Assembly (NCBI GenBank): GCA_002633005.1
Contig: NMRA01000029.1
Location: 31,294 to 95,293, forward strand
Source of the DNA: Phoronis australis
Lineage: Eukaryota > Phoronida > Phoronidae
Direction: 5' to 3'
Length of the DNA: 64,000 nucleotides
Positions 1 to 10,849 of this stretch are shown in pieces. A program made the position numbers and the translations under genes. The notes below the pieces were generated by a model that searched no databases, was not told the DNA's origin, and saw only the letters and a program-made list of their open reading frames with translations. The stretch's first letter is position 1. Each line of letters begins with the position of its first letter.

Positions 1-960
1 ATTCTGGCATCAAGAAATCACACAGATAACGTCCTTAAAGGTATCGCTGTGAACATCTGACCGGAGCTCTAAACCTCTTTTGTCAAAACGGGTCTCACAC
101 TCCTCAGTTAACACCGCTCCGATAGCTTCATCTTTGACTTCGATGTTGTCCGCCTTCAACTGTCGATTGGCATTTGAAGATCTTTTTCATGTTGATCTTG
201 CAATTGCTTCCATTACAAAGTAAGCTTCTGTGGGAAGTCATATCAACATTCTCTGTCCCACACGAAACTGTTTGTCTCTGATTACCTTGAGCATGATATA
301 AGGTATTCCTAGCCAACAGGTCTCCTGTAAACGATTTCTGAGCTCCGAGACAAATTGGTTAGTATTTCGGACCTCGCTGTTGTCTTCCATTGTCCAGAGT
401 TCGCTCAGGAATTGCACATAATCTCCCAATGTCCTGCCGTACAGCAAAATTAAAAGTGTGAAAATGCTGTGCTTGACTGGAACTTCTTGGTAAGCAAACA
501 GGACAGTTGGCAGTTACAGGTACAGGTATCTTGGTCTTTTTAACACACATTTTTCGGCATGGCTTTCCTGCTGTGCATGCTAACTTCATTCATCAGTTCC
601 GCTGTGCACTGTGCGTTCCACGGTCACCCAGGATCTTATGTGGGAACCCCACTCCACTGAAGACCTCTAACAATGCTTCGGCCACACGCTTTGTCTCAAT
701 CTTCAGTAGCGCCACTGCGTCGAGTGCCCGGTGGCAGTATCTACCACCTTCAGGATATATCTATTCCCATCGTCTGAAACTGGAGCTATAGTGTTGATTA
801 GGTCGATCCCTATCATCTTGAAAGACTCCTCCATCAAGGGCCTATCTTCCAGCGGAATTTTGGTCACTCACCGCTTCGGGATCGTCTTCTGGCAGATGCC
901 ACATGATCTGCGGAACCCGGTCACTTCTCATGCCACTCTTGGACAATAGAAGCTGCTGGC
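1..960 (-). mobile_element. Ty3/gypsy-type LTR retrotransposon, integrase end of pol, decayed
   Basis: Read on the minus strand, 960-1 gives a broken retrotransposon integrase. A zinc-finger part (SCGICQKTIPKR) is followed by the start of the catalytic core (MIGIDLI, RYILKVVDTATG). A disrupted middle comes next, then the C-terminal part seen intact at 447-238 (LYGRTLGDYVQFLSEL, then VSELRNRLQETC and FRVGQRMLI). Stops and frameshifts separate these pieces, so the copy is dead. It continues past the left edge; no LTR is visible here. Confidence 0.8.
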
Positions 961-1169
961 AATTTCTCTGATAGAAACATGATTCCCCATACTGGCAGCA
1001 CCCTTATAAAAATTAGGAGGTTGGATCGTTTTGTTAGTCGGTGCGGTTATGCGAAAGTTTCTCAACTTTAATCAAATCATCCAGAGTCATGTGACCACGA
1101 CAAAGAGCCAGGTGGTCAAAATGTAGTATGAATTGTGTAAATTAATGATGTTAAGACCTAAAAACTGTT

Positions 1170-1990
1170 TTTATAGGAACTAATATTAACATAATCTAAA
1201 TGTAGAACCTGGTAAGGACGTTATGAGTAGAAACACAATTTTGAAAAAATGCGGCCTTTATTTGACATAAGACAACATGAAAACTGATTTCATGCAATTA
1301 ATTGACCACGGAAACGTGGGTGCAACTATCATTGTAATTTACTTTTGATGTCTGATACTGTAGCTATAAGCACAAGTAGAATTCCAATATGGCTGCCTTA
1401 ATTTGCATAATTTACATGCGTGCACTTACATGCGCGCACCCAGCCTTCAATATGGTAACAAAATAGCCGGTGGACTAAAAAACAAACGGGCGCACCACTG
1501 TGAATTGCGCGTTTATGCTCTTTTAGTGGACTTTTGTCTCATTTTCTCGAACATTTTGTTTCTCACAGGAGGACCTTTTTGCCCACTTCGCCAAATGGAG
1601 AGCTCATTCGAGCCCCCCCGAGCCCCCCCCCCCCCCCCCCTGGGTGCGCGCATGATTTATACAAATTCACGGTGCTTCCGGCACAAAATTAGGTTTTCAC
1701 TGATCACAGAAACATTGGTGCAAACATCTCTATGATTTACATATAGTGCCTGACACTGCAACTATAAGAAGTACAATTTTCAAAAATGGTTGCCTTAATT
1801 TGCAAATTCTCGGTATATCTACATCCAAAGTAGTCCATTAAATTCACTGACCTAGAAATATGAGTGAAAACATAAAGGTCTACCTGCAGTGCTTGTTAAG
1901 GAAGTTATAGACAAAAACAAATTTTTCAATAACAACGGCCTTAATTTACATGTTTAGAAAAATGGTCTAGGATACGATGATTACATCTCT
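1170..1990. repeat. Degenerate local tandem repeat
   Basis: Related blocks recur with a shared end resembling ATGGCTGCCTTAATTTGCAT: near 1250, 1390, 1790 and 1950. The blocks at about 1345-1415 and 1740-1810 also share CTGATACTGTAGCTATAAG-like sequence upstream. It looks like an old, diverged minisatellite. Confidence 0.5.
1612..1640. repeat. Poly-C tract
   Basis: Seven C, then GAG, then 18 consecutive C (1623-1640). A simple-sequence run that is probably length-variable. A second C run of 14 lies at 54380-54393. Confidence 0.95.
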
Positions 1991-1999
1991 GCTAAAACG

Positions 2000-3836
2000 C
2001 TTCAGGGAACTACCTGGACATTGAACAACCAAAAAACATTACATAACAAAGACTTCTAGCTTCCCGTCTATAGCTACTGTATTGTTGTCCGACATGAGTG
2101 GAGTGGCTATAGCCGATTGGAGTTGTGTTAGGGGCTTAAACGCGTTACATCATGCCCCCTGGTGGAACATGATGGCTACATGCAGAGAGTTTGCCACGCT
2201 GCGGGAATGATATTTTGTGAAAATAGTAAGATGACAAGTGGCATGTAGCCGGCAAAACAAATTTTACAATGCAACAACGATAATTTTAGAAATATTTATA
2301 TTTTTCGAGTAAAGAATAAAAAATAGCTTCAGGTTGCATTTTGTTTAACCTGTTTTGCAATTTTGATACAGGACGTCCGCCATTGCATACTCTTCTTTAA
2401 ACAAAGAGCACAACCAGAGACGAAATATGTGTGCTACTTTCGTTACCTTTGGAACTACGCTATTACATATCCATGAGTTTTTCAATATAGTGTAACACTT
2501 GGTTTGTCAAGTTTCATGTCCTCAGCACATTGTTGGATTTCTGTAAATTTATTTTGTTGTTTCCTTGAATTTCTTGGAGTTTACCGAGTTCATTGCGAAT
2601 GTCCTTGTCTTTTTGAAATCTCCTCATTTTCCTCAAATTAACGAAACTTCCTTGAAGTGAAAGATTTAGATTTGTCACGTCAATCAAGTGAGTGAGTACC
2701 CCTGTTGCCACCTGGCGATGCTTCCTGTGGTAACTATGAAAACAGATGTTTGAATTGTCTTCTTGGCGGACTTACAAGGCCATGACACGACGCCAATGCT
2801 ATGAATTTGAGATCAGCTCCTCCTCTCACGACATTAGCGGTCGCGATCCGGCACTTTGCTTGAGTGGGGCTGAAGGTTGATGAAGCAAATGATGGTGTAT
2901 TTTAAGTGCAGAAGTGAAGAGGCCACCGGCCTCGATTTCGATTAAATTCTACCAAGTGATTGGGACCCCTCGTCGGGAATTGACGATTTCTATAAACAAA
3001 TAGCAAAAACAAAATGAAACTTGCTGTTTTATAGCTGTGGTCATTGTTAATTACCTTAAGCAGTCTACTCTAGCCAATAGTAATTACAAATAATGCGTTT
3101 TTCTGTCCAAAAACTACATGTGCCTCTTTATTTTGATGCATTAAAAATAACACTTGTAGTGATGCACTTTTGTCGAAATGATCACCAGTCATTTCATTCC
3201 ATGGCACAAATCTAAGACCTTACTTGGTAAAATCATCACTTCTGTATTGTTGACCCTGTTCAAGCAATTTAACAGCTGACATACTTCAACATGTCGTAGT
3301 GTTAATCGACACAACAACGAGAATTCCCAAGAGAATGTAGTAGGAGGTCGGCTCTACATGTACATATATGTGCAGACACGACAAAAGTTGAAAAGAAAGT
3401 TGCATACTATAGTCTCTAAAAAGTGAGAGCACTTCGCCTGCTAACTGGATATTGAGCAATATCTAATAAACGCAAGTGTGATGTACAAATCAAGCGATAT
3501 GTAGCCGTGTGAACATTGATTCCGTATGGGTAACCGTTCAAGCACACCAGCTTATTCTATCCATTTCCCACTTCTTTACAGGAGTGACCGAAATAGTGTG
3601 GTGTGTGTTTTTCATAGCTACTTTTTAGAAAATGTTATTCTTTAACGCGGCAATAAATCCAACCTTAAAACACAAAACCAATTTTTGATTTAGAGTTGCA
3701 TCTAACAAACAGGTCTCAAATTTCACGAGTCGGCAAGTTTTAGAATTTATATAGTTTAAACTTCATATCTTTGGCAGTATTTATCATGTTACAGATCTGT
3801 CTGTAAGTTGCTTATTCCAACGCGCGAGACACCATG
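2000..3836. other. No gene seen
   Basis: AT-rich DNA with only short random open frames (up to 65 codons). Nothing recognised besides the CTCF-like motif. Confidence 0.6.
2154..2165 (-). promoter_or_regulatory. CTCF-like core motif
   Basis: CCACCAGGGGGC on the minus strand fits the bilaterian CTCF core consensus exactly. A single 12-bp match in 64 kb can be chance; there is no supporting context. Confidence 0.25.
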
Positions 3837-3840
3837 ACTT

Positions 3841-3980
3841 TAAGTCGCTTTCCCATTAGAGGCGAAACTTCGCTTTTACCGAAGTTTCGGTAAGTGGGAA
3901 AGCTTAACTAACAGTTATTCTGAAAGCAAAATTTCGTAGGATTTAAAAGCGAAGCTTCGGTACTCACCGAAGCGACTAAG
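3841..3980. mobile_element. Hairpin MITE
   Basis: The ends TAAGTCGCTT and AAGCGACTTA-like sequence (3972-3980) are inverted. The left half is itself a hairpin (CTTTCCCA...TGGGAAAG around AAACTTCG...CGAAGTTT). GAAGCTTCGGTACTCACCGA near the right end repeats the same words. No target duplication could be settled. Confidence 0.6.
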
Positions 3981-4059
3981 TAGTCTCATCATCTGCTATT
4001 TTAAAATGTACTTTAATAGAATTAAGAGACATTATCAACAACAAAAGTGTCTTAATGAT

Positions 4060-4180
4060 ATCAGCCCTAGCGCCGCGCAATCGAACCTGGCACTCTCGCG
4101 GTCGCAGTCAAACGCTCTGTTCTCAGACCTAGATTCTACTCGATATATGACAAGAGCATTTTATGATCGACATATGTCCC
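4060..4180 (-). mobile_element. tRNA-derived SINE fragment
   Basis: Minus-strand sequence GAGAGTGCCAGGTTCGATTG contains a near-perfect Pol III B box (GGTTCGATTGC, 4077-4087) after a tRNA-like stretch. The A box is poor, so it is a SINE head rather than a functional tRNA gene. Confidence 0.45.
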
Positions 4181-4199
4181 GAATAATTTATAAATAATA

Positions 4200-6600
4200 C
4201 GTGCGTCACAAGCTCGTTACTAGAGATGAGAAGGAGACAGAGGTAGGCGATATAAGGTCATTTATTATGACTAATACAATTACAAGTAATAGATAGTGAA
4301 TAAAGATAATTAAAATTAAGAATGATCATCTCCAGTAAGATGGGCGATAAAAAAGCGCCGGTCATGTGGAGGTACGAGAGAATGCCGAACTGGGACAGAC
4401 ACGAAACTTAATTTCAGTCAATATCCGGCAGGCAACAGCGAGAATTTGCGATTTGTAAAATTCACAAAAATTCTTCGGGCTTTGTTACTGTATAGCTCTG
4501 GTGACATCTAACTTCAAAAAGTCCAATCCAACGGTAATCTCAAAATGCGGCGGTAAATCCGATAACTACCTTAAATAATCGATCTGTCACGAAAATGTAT
4601 CTGTAGCTGCTGTAGAAGTAACGTTTATGTGTGGATAAAGGTTAGCAAAACCATCTGAAGTATTATTTGTGGTATTCAATTTGGTGGCTGGTTTTGAGCT
4701 TGGAAAACCAGATTCGTTCTCTTCCAGCTTTCATTTCCACGGTGCGTACAAAATTCGAAAATATGAAGAGCATGCTGGTCAAGAGAGTTCAAAAACCTTG
4801 CTCAAATGAAAGAGATTCCAAAGTGATTTACCATCGTTCATCACTACCACAAATGAAGAAAACAAAGTATACCTAACCGGCAATTTCCATCACAAAGACA
4901 TCTCTCGCATGCGATTAACGAACGGTGAGACGGTGCATTCACACCACTTAACCCCCCATTATATAAAGTCGAATGAAAAGTGTGTACCGCCAAGACAATT
5001 TCTTACAAATCCAGAGAGCTTGAATTGGATTCCTGATTTCCTGCTCAATTTTAACTCATACTTGCACTTGCTTGTAGTCATAGTTTAAGAAACGTCACGA
5101 CAGGGCAAAATGGTTGAAAGGTAAATAGACATTCTTTCAACCATGTGTAACCTGGACACGCAGGACAGAACTAACCCAGCATTCGTGGGATGTAATTGAA
5201 TTAAATTTGAGCCGTGGCTGAAAAACTAATGAATGTCACCTATTCAACCTTGACGCAACAGACTATTGATTGCCAACTTAAAAGGATACTAGACCCTGTT
5301 TTGGTGATTTCAATCAAGGTCTTGTTCTGCCACTTGTTAACGCATCAGCATCACTGGTGTCCCACATGAGTGATAAAGCAGAATTCAAGTAAAAATTCAT
5401 ACTCTCTGAGGTTACAAATTAGTTATTATGGTTCTTGGTGGGTGATCCTCTCTACAGTTGCTGTGTAACTCGCCTAAAGCGTGGGCAAAGGTATGGCGTA
5501 GGTTGCGTCTGCCCATTTAGCAGACTTTGTAAGGAGTTTACAAACTGTGGTCAAAAGGTTACAGAGCATTGTTTTGTTTCAGACTGCTGGATGGGAAAGT
5601 TGTTTTCAATATTAGTTGATTGGCCAAAACCGGGTTAGGTATCCTTTTAAGTAACTCTCACGAAAAGTGGATGATTACGAAATATGACAGCCATACTAAC
5701 TGTAACGTGACGCGGTAATCTTGAGGTCTGTTTCATGAAAACTGTTTTCTTACATGTATAGCTGCAAGCAAGAAAACACATGTAAGCCTTAAAAAACGAA
5801 CAAGAAACAGCACCAGACTACTCATAACGAAACAGTGTTGTGCTCCCGGGCTTTGCTCAATACGGAGCTGCGATCAAAAGAAGCAGCCGTCCTTCTGAGG
5901 GGATAGGCTATTACGGCGGCTATTAATCGCTGCGTTCCGCCAAAAAACGAAGCTTTGACTATTGACTAAGACCACTAGCAGCTATGAAATTGACTTGAAA
6001 AGGGGACTTATAAAATTATTCTATTTATCTGACTGTCTCCAGAAGAAAAGTGCTTTATTGTCTTAAATATTGCACTGCTCAAATGTAATGTAAATGAAAA
6101 TTTGTTTATTTACGTGAGTTGAGTGACACCGTAGCGTGTCTCCCTCACTACATCGTGCGCATGTCCATGTCAAGGACAATTTCTGGTTACCAGAAGAAAT
6201 GTACCCGTGTTGATAAGCCGTCACAAAATCTTTAAATAATCTACAATTTTGTAAACAAGCCAAGCAAACGTGAAACTACCCGTCAAAATAGTGAAACATA
6301 ATTAATGACAGTATTTTGTGCATTGTGTTTTTGTGTGACTTTGATCAGGTTTATTTCACACCTTAAAGGACGTTAACGATGGCTTTCATCTGAGGTTGTT
6401 TGCGCGAAACGTGAACCTCAATGTTTACTAATCGATATCAAGTGTATTTAGTTCAAAATCAGTCGCTTTACATGTACTTGGACGTAACATGAATTCCTAA
6501 CTAAGAAAAAATTCTTGAGCATCGCCTCTCAAGTGTTACAAACCAACGAAGTCTGTTCTTCCAACGACCAGGCGACGTTTGACTTGAGTTCCGTCATGGG
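4200..6600. other. No gene seen
   Basis: Only short open frames (under 70 codons), without recognisable protein similarity. No clear repeat ends were found. Confidence 0.55.
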
Positions 6601-6639
6601 TATACGATAATCAGTGAGTCTTGTCGAAGGAAACACTTC

Positions 6640-8905
6640 ATTATGGTCTTAGATTTGTTGATTTGTAAACCATAAAACAATCAAATTAAAAGACCAGAAT
6701 TTGGAAGAACCTCGTGCTGAGATTGAAAAGATGCGCATAGCGATTCGGAACGGGAATCAGCAAGCTGCCAGCTCGAACAAGCTATAAAGAAGGCATTCCA
6801 TAAAGAAACGTTTTTGGAAGCGATTACATCCCTACATTAATAAAAGAAATAACTGAAACGTAAATCGGCAGCTATTACAAGTATTGAAAACTTGTTTGGT
6901 GAATTTGGAAATGCGGTGTCTTTAAAAATGCGACCAATAAGTAAAAAAAGAAAACAACATACAAAAAATAGCTTGATACAGGACTTAAATTAAAATCAGG
7001 AAAAACATCCTTCCTCTCAGGGGAATATCATCGCAACCGCAATGTCGAAATACTAAATGAATATCTTGAAAACAAAAAAGGAATTCAAAAAGCGACATTG
7101 AAGACAGTGTAATGGGAAGGTGAGGTGCATGAACAGATTCTAAGCGAAGAGATTTAAATGATTCAAAAACGTTCTGGTGGTTGATAAATTTAAATCAAAT
7201 AAACCAAATCTAGAGTGCATGACTTGAATCAGACAAGGTCGTATGATAAGCTCTTTATTGTTCTGTTTGTATAGAAATGAGCTTATGGAAATGCAAATTG
7301 CATTGGGATAGGTATTGAAATTGACCTAGCCTTTGAACGGAGAATGTGTTTTTATGACAGTACTATGTGCCAACGGTGTTACTCTAGTTGGCGACACTAT
7401 TATTTAGCAACGCAGACGATTGGAAGTGCTAGAATGTTTTTGTTTAAAGTGGAAGATCTCTGTAAACGTCTAGAAGTCAAAATAATATAGCTATTTTTTA
7501 AGGAAGCTGGATATTGAAAAGAACAGAAAATGTGGTATTATAGAGCCGTTGAACTGAAAAATTGCAGATGCTATGTATTTCGGAATTATATTTTCTGGTA
7601 GATTTTAATCTTAAAACATGGACAGCGTACTGCAAGACACTCGCACAAAAGGTAAGCAAATCGATGTATGAAATGGGGATTAGTAGAAACGCACCGTTAA
7701 ATTGTTTGGCACAATGAAAGCGCCCATTTTATTCTATGGAACAGAGATACGGGGCACTAGCCACAGAAAAGAATTTGAAAATGGTCGAACGAAATTTAAA
7801 TGATTGCAAAGGGAGAGTGTGACCGTCATGATTTTTCTGTTTCTCATATGTATAAACTTGCCAAATGATCTCGTATGGAGCTTACAAGGTATTGTTTAGC
7901 GTGGGACAACAATGCAACGGGCAAAGTTATTACTTATTGGACGCATCATTGTTTTCCAAAAAAAGTATTTTATTGTGTAAGATAATTTTTTGAAAATATT
8001 GAAAATGCAAACTGATAGACTTCCAAAACAATCTTTTTGAAGTTATGCGAAAGAAAATTGCACGGTCAAAATAGATGGTGTACCTGCATTAAAAATTTAT
8101 TGTATGGTCCTGTAGGGTTGAATCAGGTCGTCGGTGATGTCTAGTGCTTTTTGTCAAAAATCAAGCAAAGGCTATGCGGTGTTAACTTCTATAGTTATAG
8201 TCTGTGGTGGCATTACTGCGTCATTGTATACTCACTTGAGAATGAAACAACTATGTTTCGAAACATCGTGTACCTTTTAATTATATCACTAGGTCATGTA
8301 TGTTCCGTTGAGAGTATAGTTTTATTCCGAAGATGTGAACGAAACGGAATAAAGACTGTCAACAATGGAAAGTGTCGTGTGTTCAATCAATTCTGTGTAT
8401 CCGAAACCTTGCTCTCGAAGTACAGCCAGTTATAGTTGAGACCACAAATTAGTGTGAATTCTGCAGAAGATTTAAATCTATATTGTCTTGCGAAAAGTAT
8501 TTATCTGGCGAGCCAATGACGCAGCAGCAGACATGTCACACAACGAACCATACATGTTAAACTCACAAATTAGAAAATGAAAATGACAAAAGAAATGGTA
8601 TTCCTCGAAGTGTATTTGTAATACAGGTGAGTTTTAGACTGAAGAGCATTTCATGTTATGCTGTCAAGTCGTGGCAGGCTTAAGAAATAGGCTCGTATCA
8701 CGGTGCCACATTAGAAACAACGATGACATGTCTCTTTTTAAACTTGAGGACAATTAACACTTATAAAAAATATTTCAAAGTACGATGGTCAAAAACAAAA
8801 TATTTAAATCTTTAATGGCTCTGTACACGTCCTGTAGAAAGATTGTAAGTTATGGACCCGTGGCCTCTTATGCTCATTAAAGTTGAAGTTAAAATAAATC
8901 TGCTC
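6640..8905 (+). mobile_element. Decayed non-LTR retrotransposon (LINE), reverse transcriptase and 3' end
   Basis: Plus-strand fragments in shifting frames read like a LINE ORF2. YHRNRNVEILNEYLENKKG comes near 7030-7080. Near 7215-7390 come GIRQGRMISSLLFCLY and, in place of the YADD-box region, a decayed stretch ending TLVGDT. RAVELKIADAMYFGIIF follows near 7545, then PILFYGTEIRG near 7720. A cysteine-containing C-terminus (CICNTGE...EHFMLCC) lies at about 8605-8670. Stops are frequent, so it is inactive. The CR1/Jockey-like clade is an inference only. Confidence 0.7.
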
Positions 8906-9156
8906 TCTGCATTGCGTAACTTTCGCCTGTGTGTGGGATATTGATCAAGTATTTCTCATTAAGGCTTGAAGTGTGCATGCTCGGGGGCAGACCGCAAATG
9001 AACACCGGAGAACACCTGGGACAAAATTTGGCTTGAGAGCCGTAATGCAGTTACAAACTTTAAGAATGCCACGAGGAACACTGACCTAGGTGTCCTGTTA
9101 TGACGTTCAGGCACCCACGTCTGCTTTAGGTTCAAGGGAGACAATTCGCTATTCCT

Positions 9157-9300
9157 TGAGACCATGTTCAGCGTATAAAACGACTTAGCGCAAGTCACCT
9201 TGTAGAGCTGGTTTAAATTACTAATGAACTGGAGGTTGTTTCGAAGACGTTGAATCACGTCAAATTCGGCTAAGAGATAATTTGAGACCAATTCCATAAG
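9157..9300. repeat. Diverged relative of the 25.8 kb MITE
   Basis: TTGAGACCATGTTCAGCG ... TTTGAGACCAATTCCATAA corresponds to TTGAGACTATGCTCAGCG ... ATCGAGACCAGTTTCATAA at 25913-26042, same orientation. The matching left terminal repeat is not evident here, so the copy is probably 5'-truncated or very diverged. Confidence 0.5.
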
Positions 9301-9378
9301 TAACGTGATGGATGAGGGGTTTATAACCTGTTTAAGCTGAACACGATATTCTGCTATGTTTTGGTCGAGGTGGTTAAA

Positions 9379-10299
9379 ATGCTTACCAATTTTAGCTCCA
9401 TTTTCAGGTGTTTAACCTGTAAACGAATCCAATGCTCACACCATTGTCTTGTTGAGAACTCGACCACCGAACATCGTTCGTTCAACGCAGAAACAAAACG
9501 GAAATTTCCAGGAAAGATGGTAGCGGATGATTGCAGCAACGAAGAGGCTCCTATTGTCCAAACAGTTGAGTCAACTAAAAGCAATAGATTTTCAGCTAAT
9601 GCAATGCCTAGCTCACATTCGTCGAGGCCCTGCATCCAAAGCCATCCGTCCTCTGTACAAGCGCATATGCCATCCATGCCATCCTTCGGCATAAGTCGTA
9701 ACAACTCGGCTCCAGATCATTCGGTGACACCCACATCTTCAGCTTACTTATCTCCTTCCGCTACGCCAGATGTCGCTGCCCAGGAACAACAGGTAACACA
9801 ACAATCGAGAATACGACCACAACCACCATCACGAGTAAGACTTCTCGATTCAACAGAAGATCAGAGCAATCGGTCCCGGTCAGTACCTGCCAAACAATCC
9901 TTTTATAAACTTCATCACAAACACGGAAACTCCCCGCAGGTCCCCAACAAAAGTAGGTCTTCTCGACGAATCTCTGATGCTGTTTCTGATAACTTACAAC
10001 ATCCGGGTTCCAGCAATGAAAACGAAACTCGTTTGATGTCCTCGGCATGTGGAGAAAATGATTTCTCTCCTGTGGCAGATCAACAGTTCACCGGTGGTGG
10101 CAGCGGCAGTAACGTAAACCCTTACCAGAAGCCACCGTGTCCACCATCTGTGTCACGTATCAGAAAAGGTTATGCTGACACCATTCCGTCATCAACCAAT
10201 AGCACGGAGAGAAAATCGACTCTGACAGATTTGTTCCTACAGTTTGAAAAAGGTGCTTTGCCTAATTCAGAAGTGTCTCTAGAAGATTTAACAAAATAA
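9379..10299 (+). CDS. Unrecognised Ser-rich protein, probable last exon
   Basis: By far the longest open frame in the left half (about 307 codons from the ATG at 9379), in AT-rich DNA where stops are dense, so it is very likely coding. It is rich in Ser, Pro, Asn and Gln and predicted to be largely disordered. Visible points are an N-terminal cysteine/histidine group (CLTCKRIQCSHHC), a Q-rich stretch (AAQEQQVTQQSRIRPQPP) and a C-terminal charged helix (STLTDLFLQFEKGALP). Start is uncertain: ATG 9379, ATG 9517 in strong context (GAAAGATGG), or splicing in at CATTTTCAG|GTGTTT near 9413. The stop overlaps an AATAAA at 10294. I recognise no domain and found no upstream exon with confidence. A processed gene copy is possible. 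Confidence 0.6.
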   Translation: MLTNFSSIFRCLTCKRIQCSHHCLVENSTTEHRSFNAETKRKFPGKMVADDCSNEEAPIVQTVESTKSNRFSANAMPSSHSSRPCIQSHPSSVQAHMPSMPSFGISRNNSAPDHSVTPTSSAYLSPSATPDVAAQEQQVTQQSRIRPQPPSRVRLLDSTEDQSNRSRSVPAKQSFYKLHHKHGNSPQVPNKSRSSRRISDAVSDNLQHPGSSNENETRLMSSACGENDFSPVADQQFTGGGSGSNVNPYQKPPCPPSVSRIRKGYADTIPSSTNSTERKSTLTDLFLQFEKGALPNSEVSLEDLTK

Positions 10300-10695
10300 A
10301 CTATATCTCTACTCCTTATACTTGTTTTTATCAGAAATATTGCCATGAGGATGAATTAGACATGTTACAAGAAATGAGATTTGTATACCATTTCAATTAT
10401 TTTGTACCTGAACCATATCAGCTAGAGCGTCGCATGAAATACAGAATTCGCATTCCATACAATGCGGAGAAATGAGTACTGACATGTTTTACCAGACGTG
10501 CATTTACTCTAAATCATTTTTTCTTTTCAATGGTGCGACAATGATATCAGAAACTCATCGCGCCTAAGGTTGTGGACTTAAAATGTCCCGTTTCATTTAT
10601 ACATTCATGCTTTGCTCATATATCCATGGCATTTGTTAGGTTAAGTTGGGCGTAGCCTGTCTACAGATGGCCAGTATTGTATATTACGTGCCTTT

Positions 10696-10847
10696 GGGCC
10701 CAGTTGCATAGAAGTTATACGCCGTATAGCAACAGTGGCTTGGCGTTATCACGCGCCACTTTGTTATTGTTGAACAATCCACCTGACGTCATGCAACAAT
10801 CAAACTTATCCAGCGGATAACTTTTGAAGCTTTATGCAACTCAGCCC
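10696..10847. mobile_element. MITE with GGGC(C/T)..AGTTGCATA terminal repeats
   Basis: GGGCCCAGTTGCATAGAAG at the left and the inverse of GGGCTGAGTTGCATAAAG at the right bound a 152-bp element. Internal TTATACGCCGTATA is palindromic. A clear target duplication was not seen. Confidence 0.7.
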
Positions 10848-10849
10848 TG

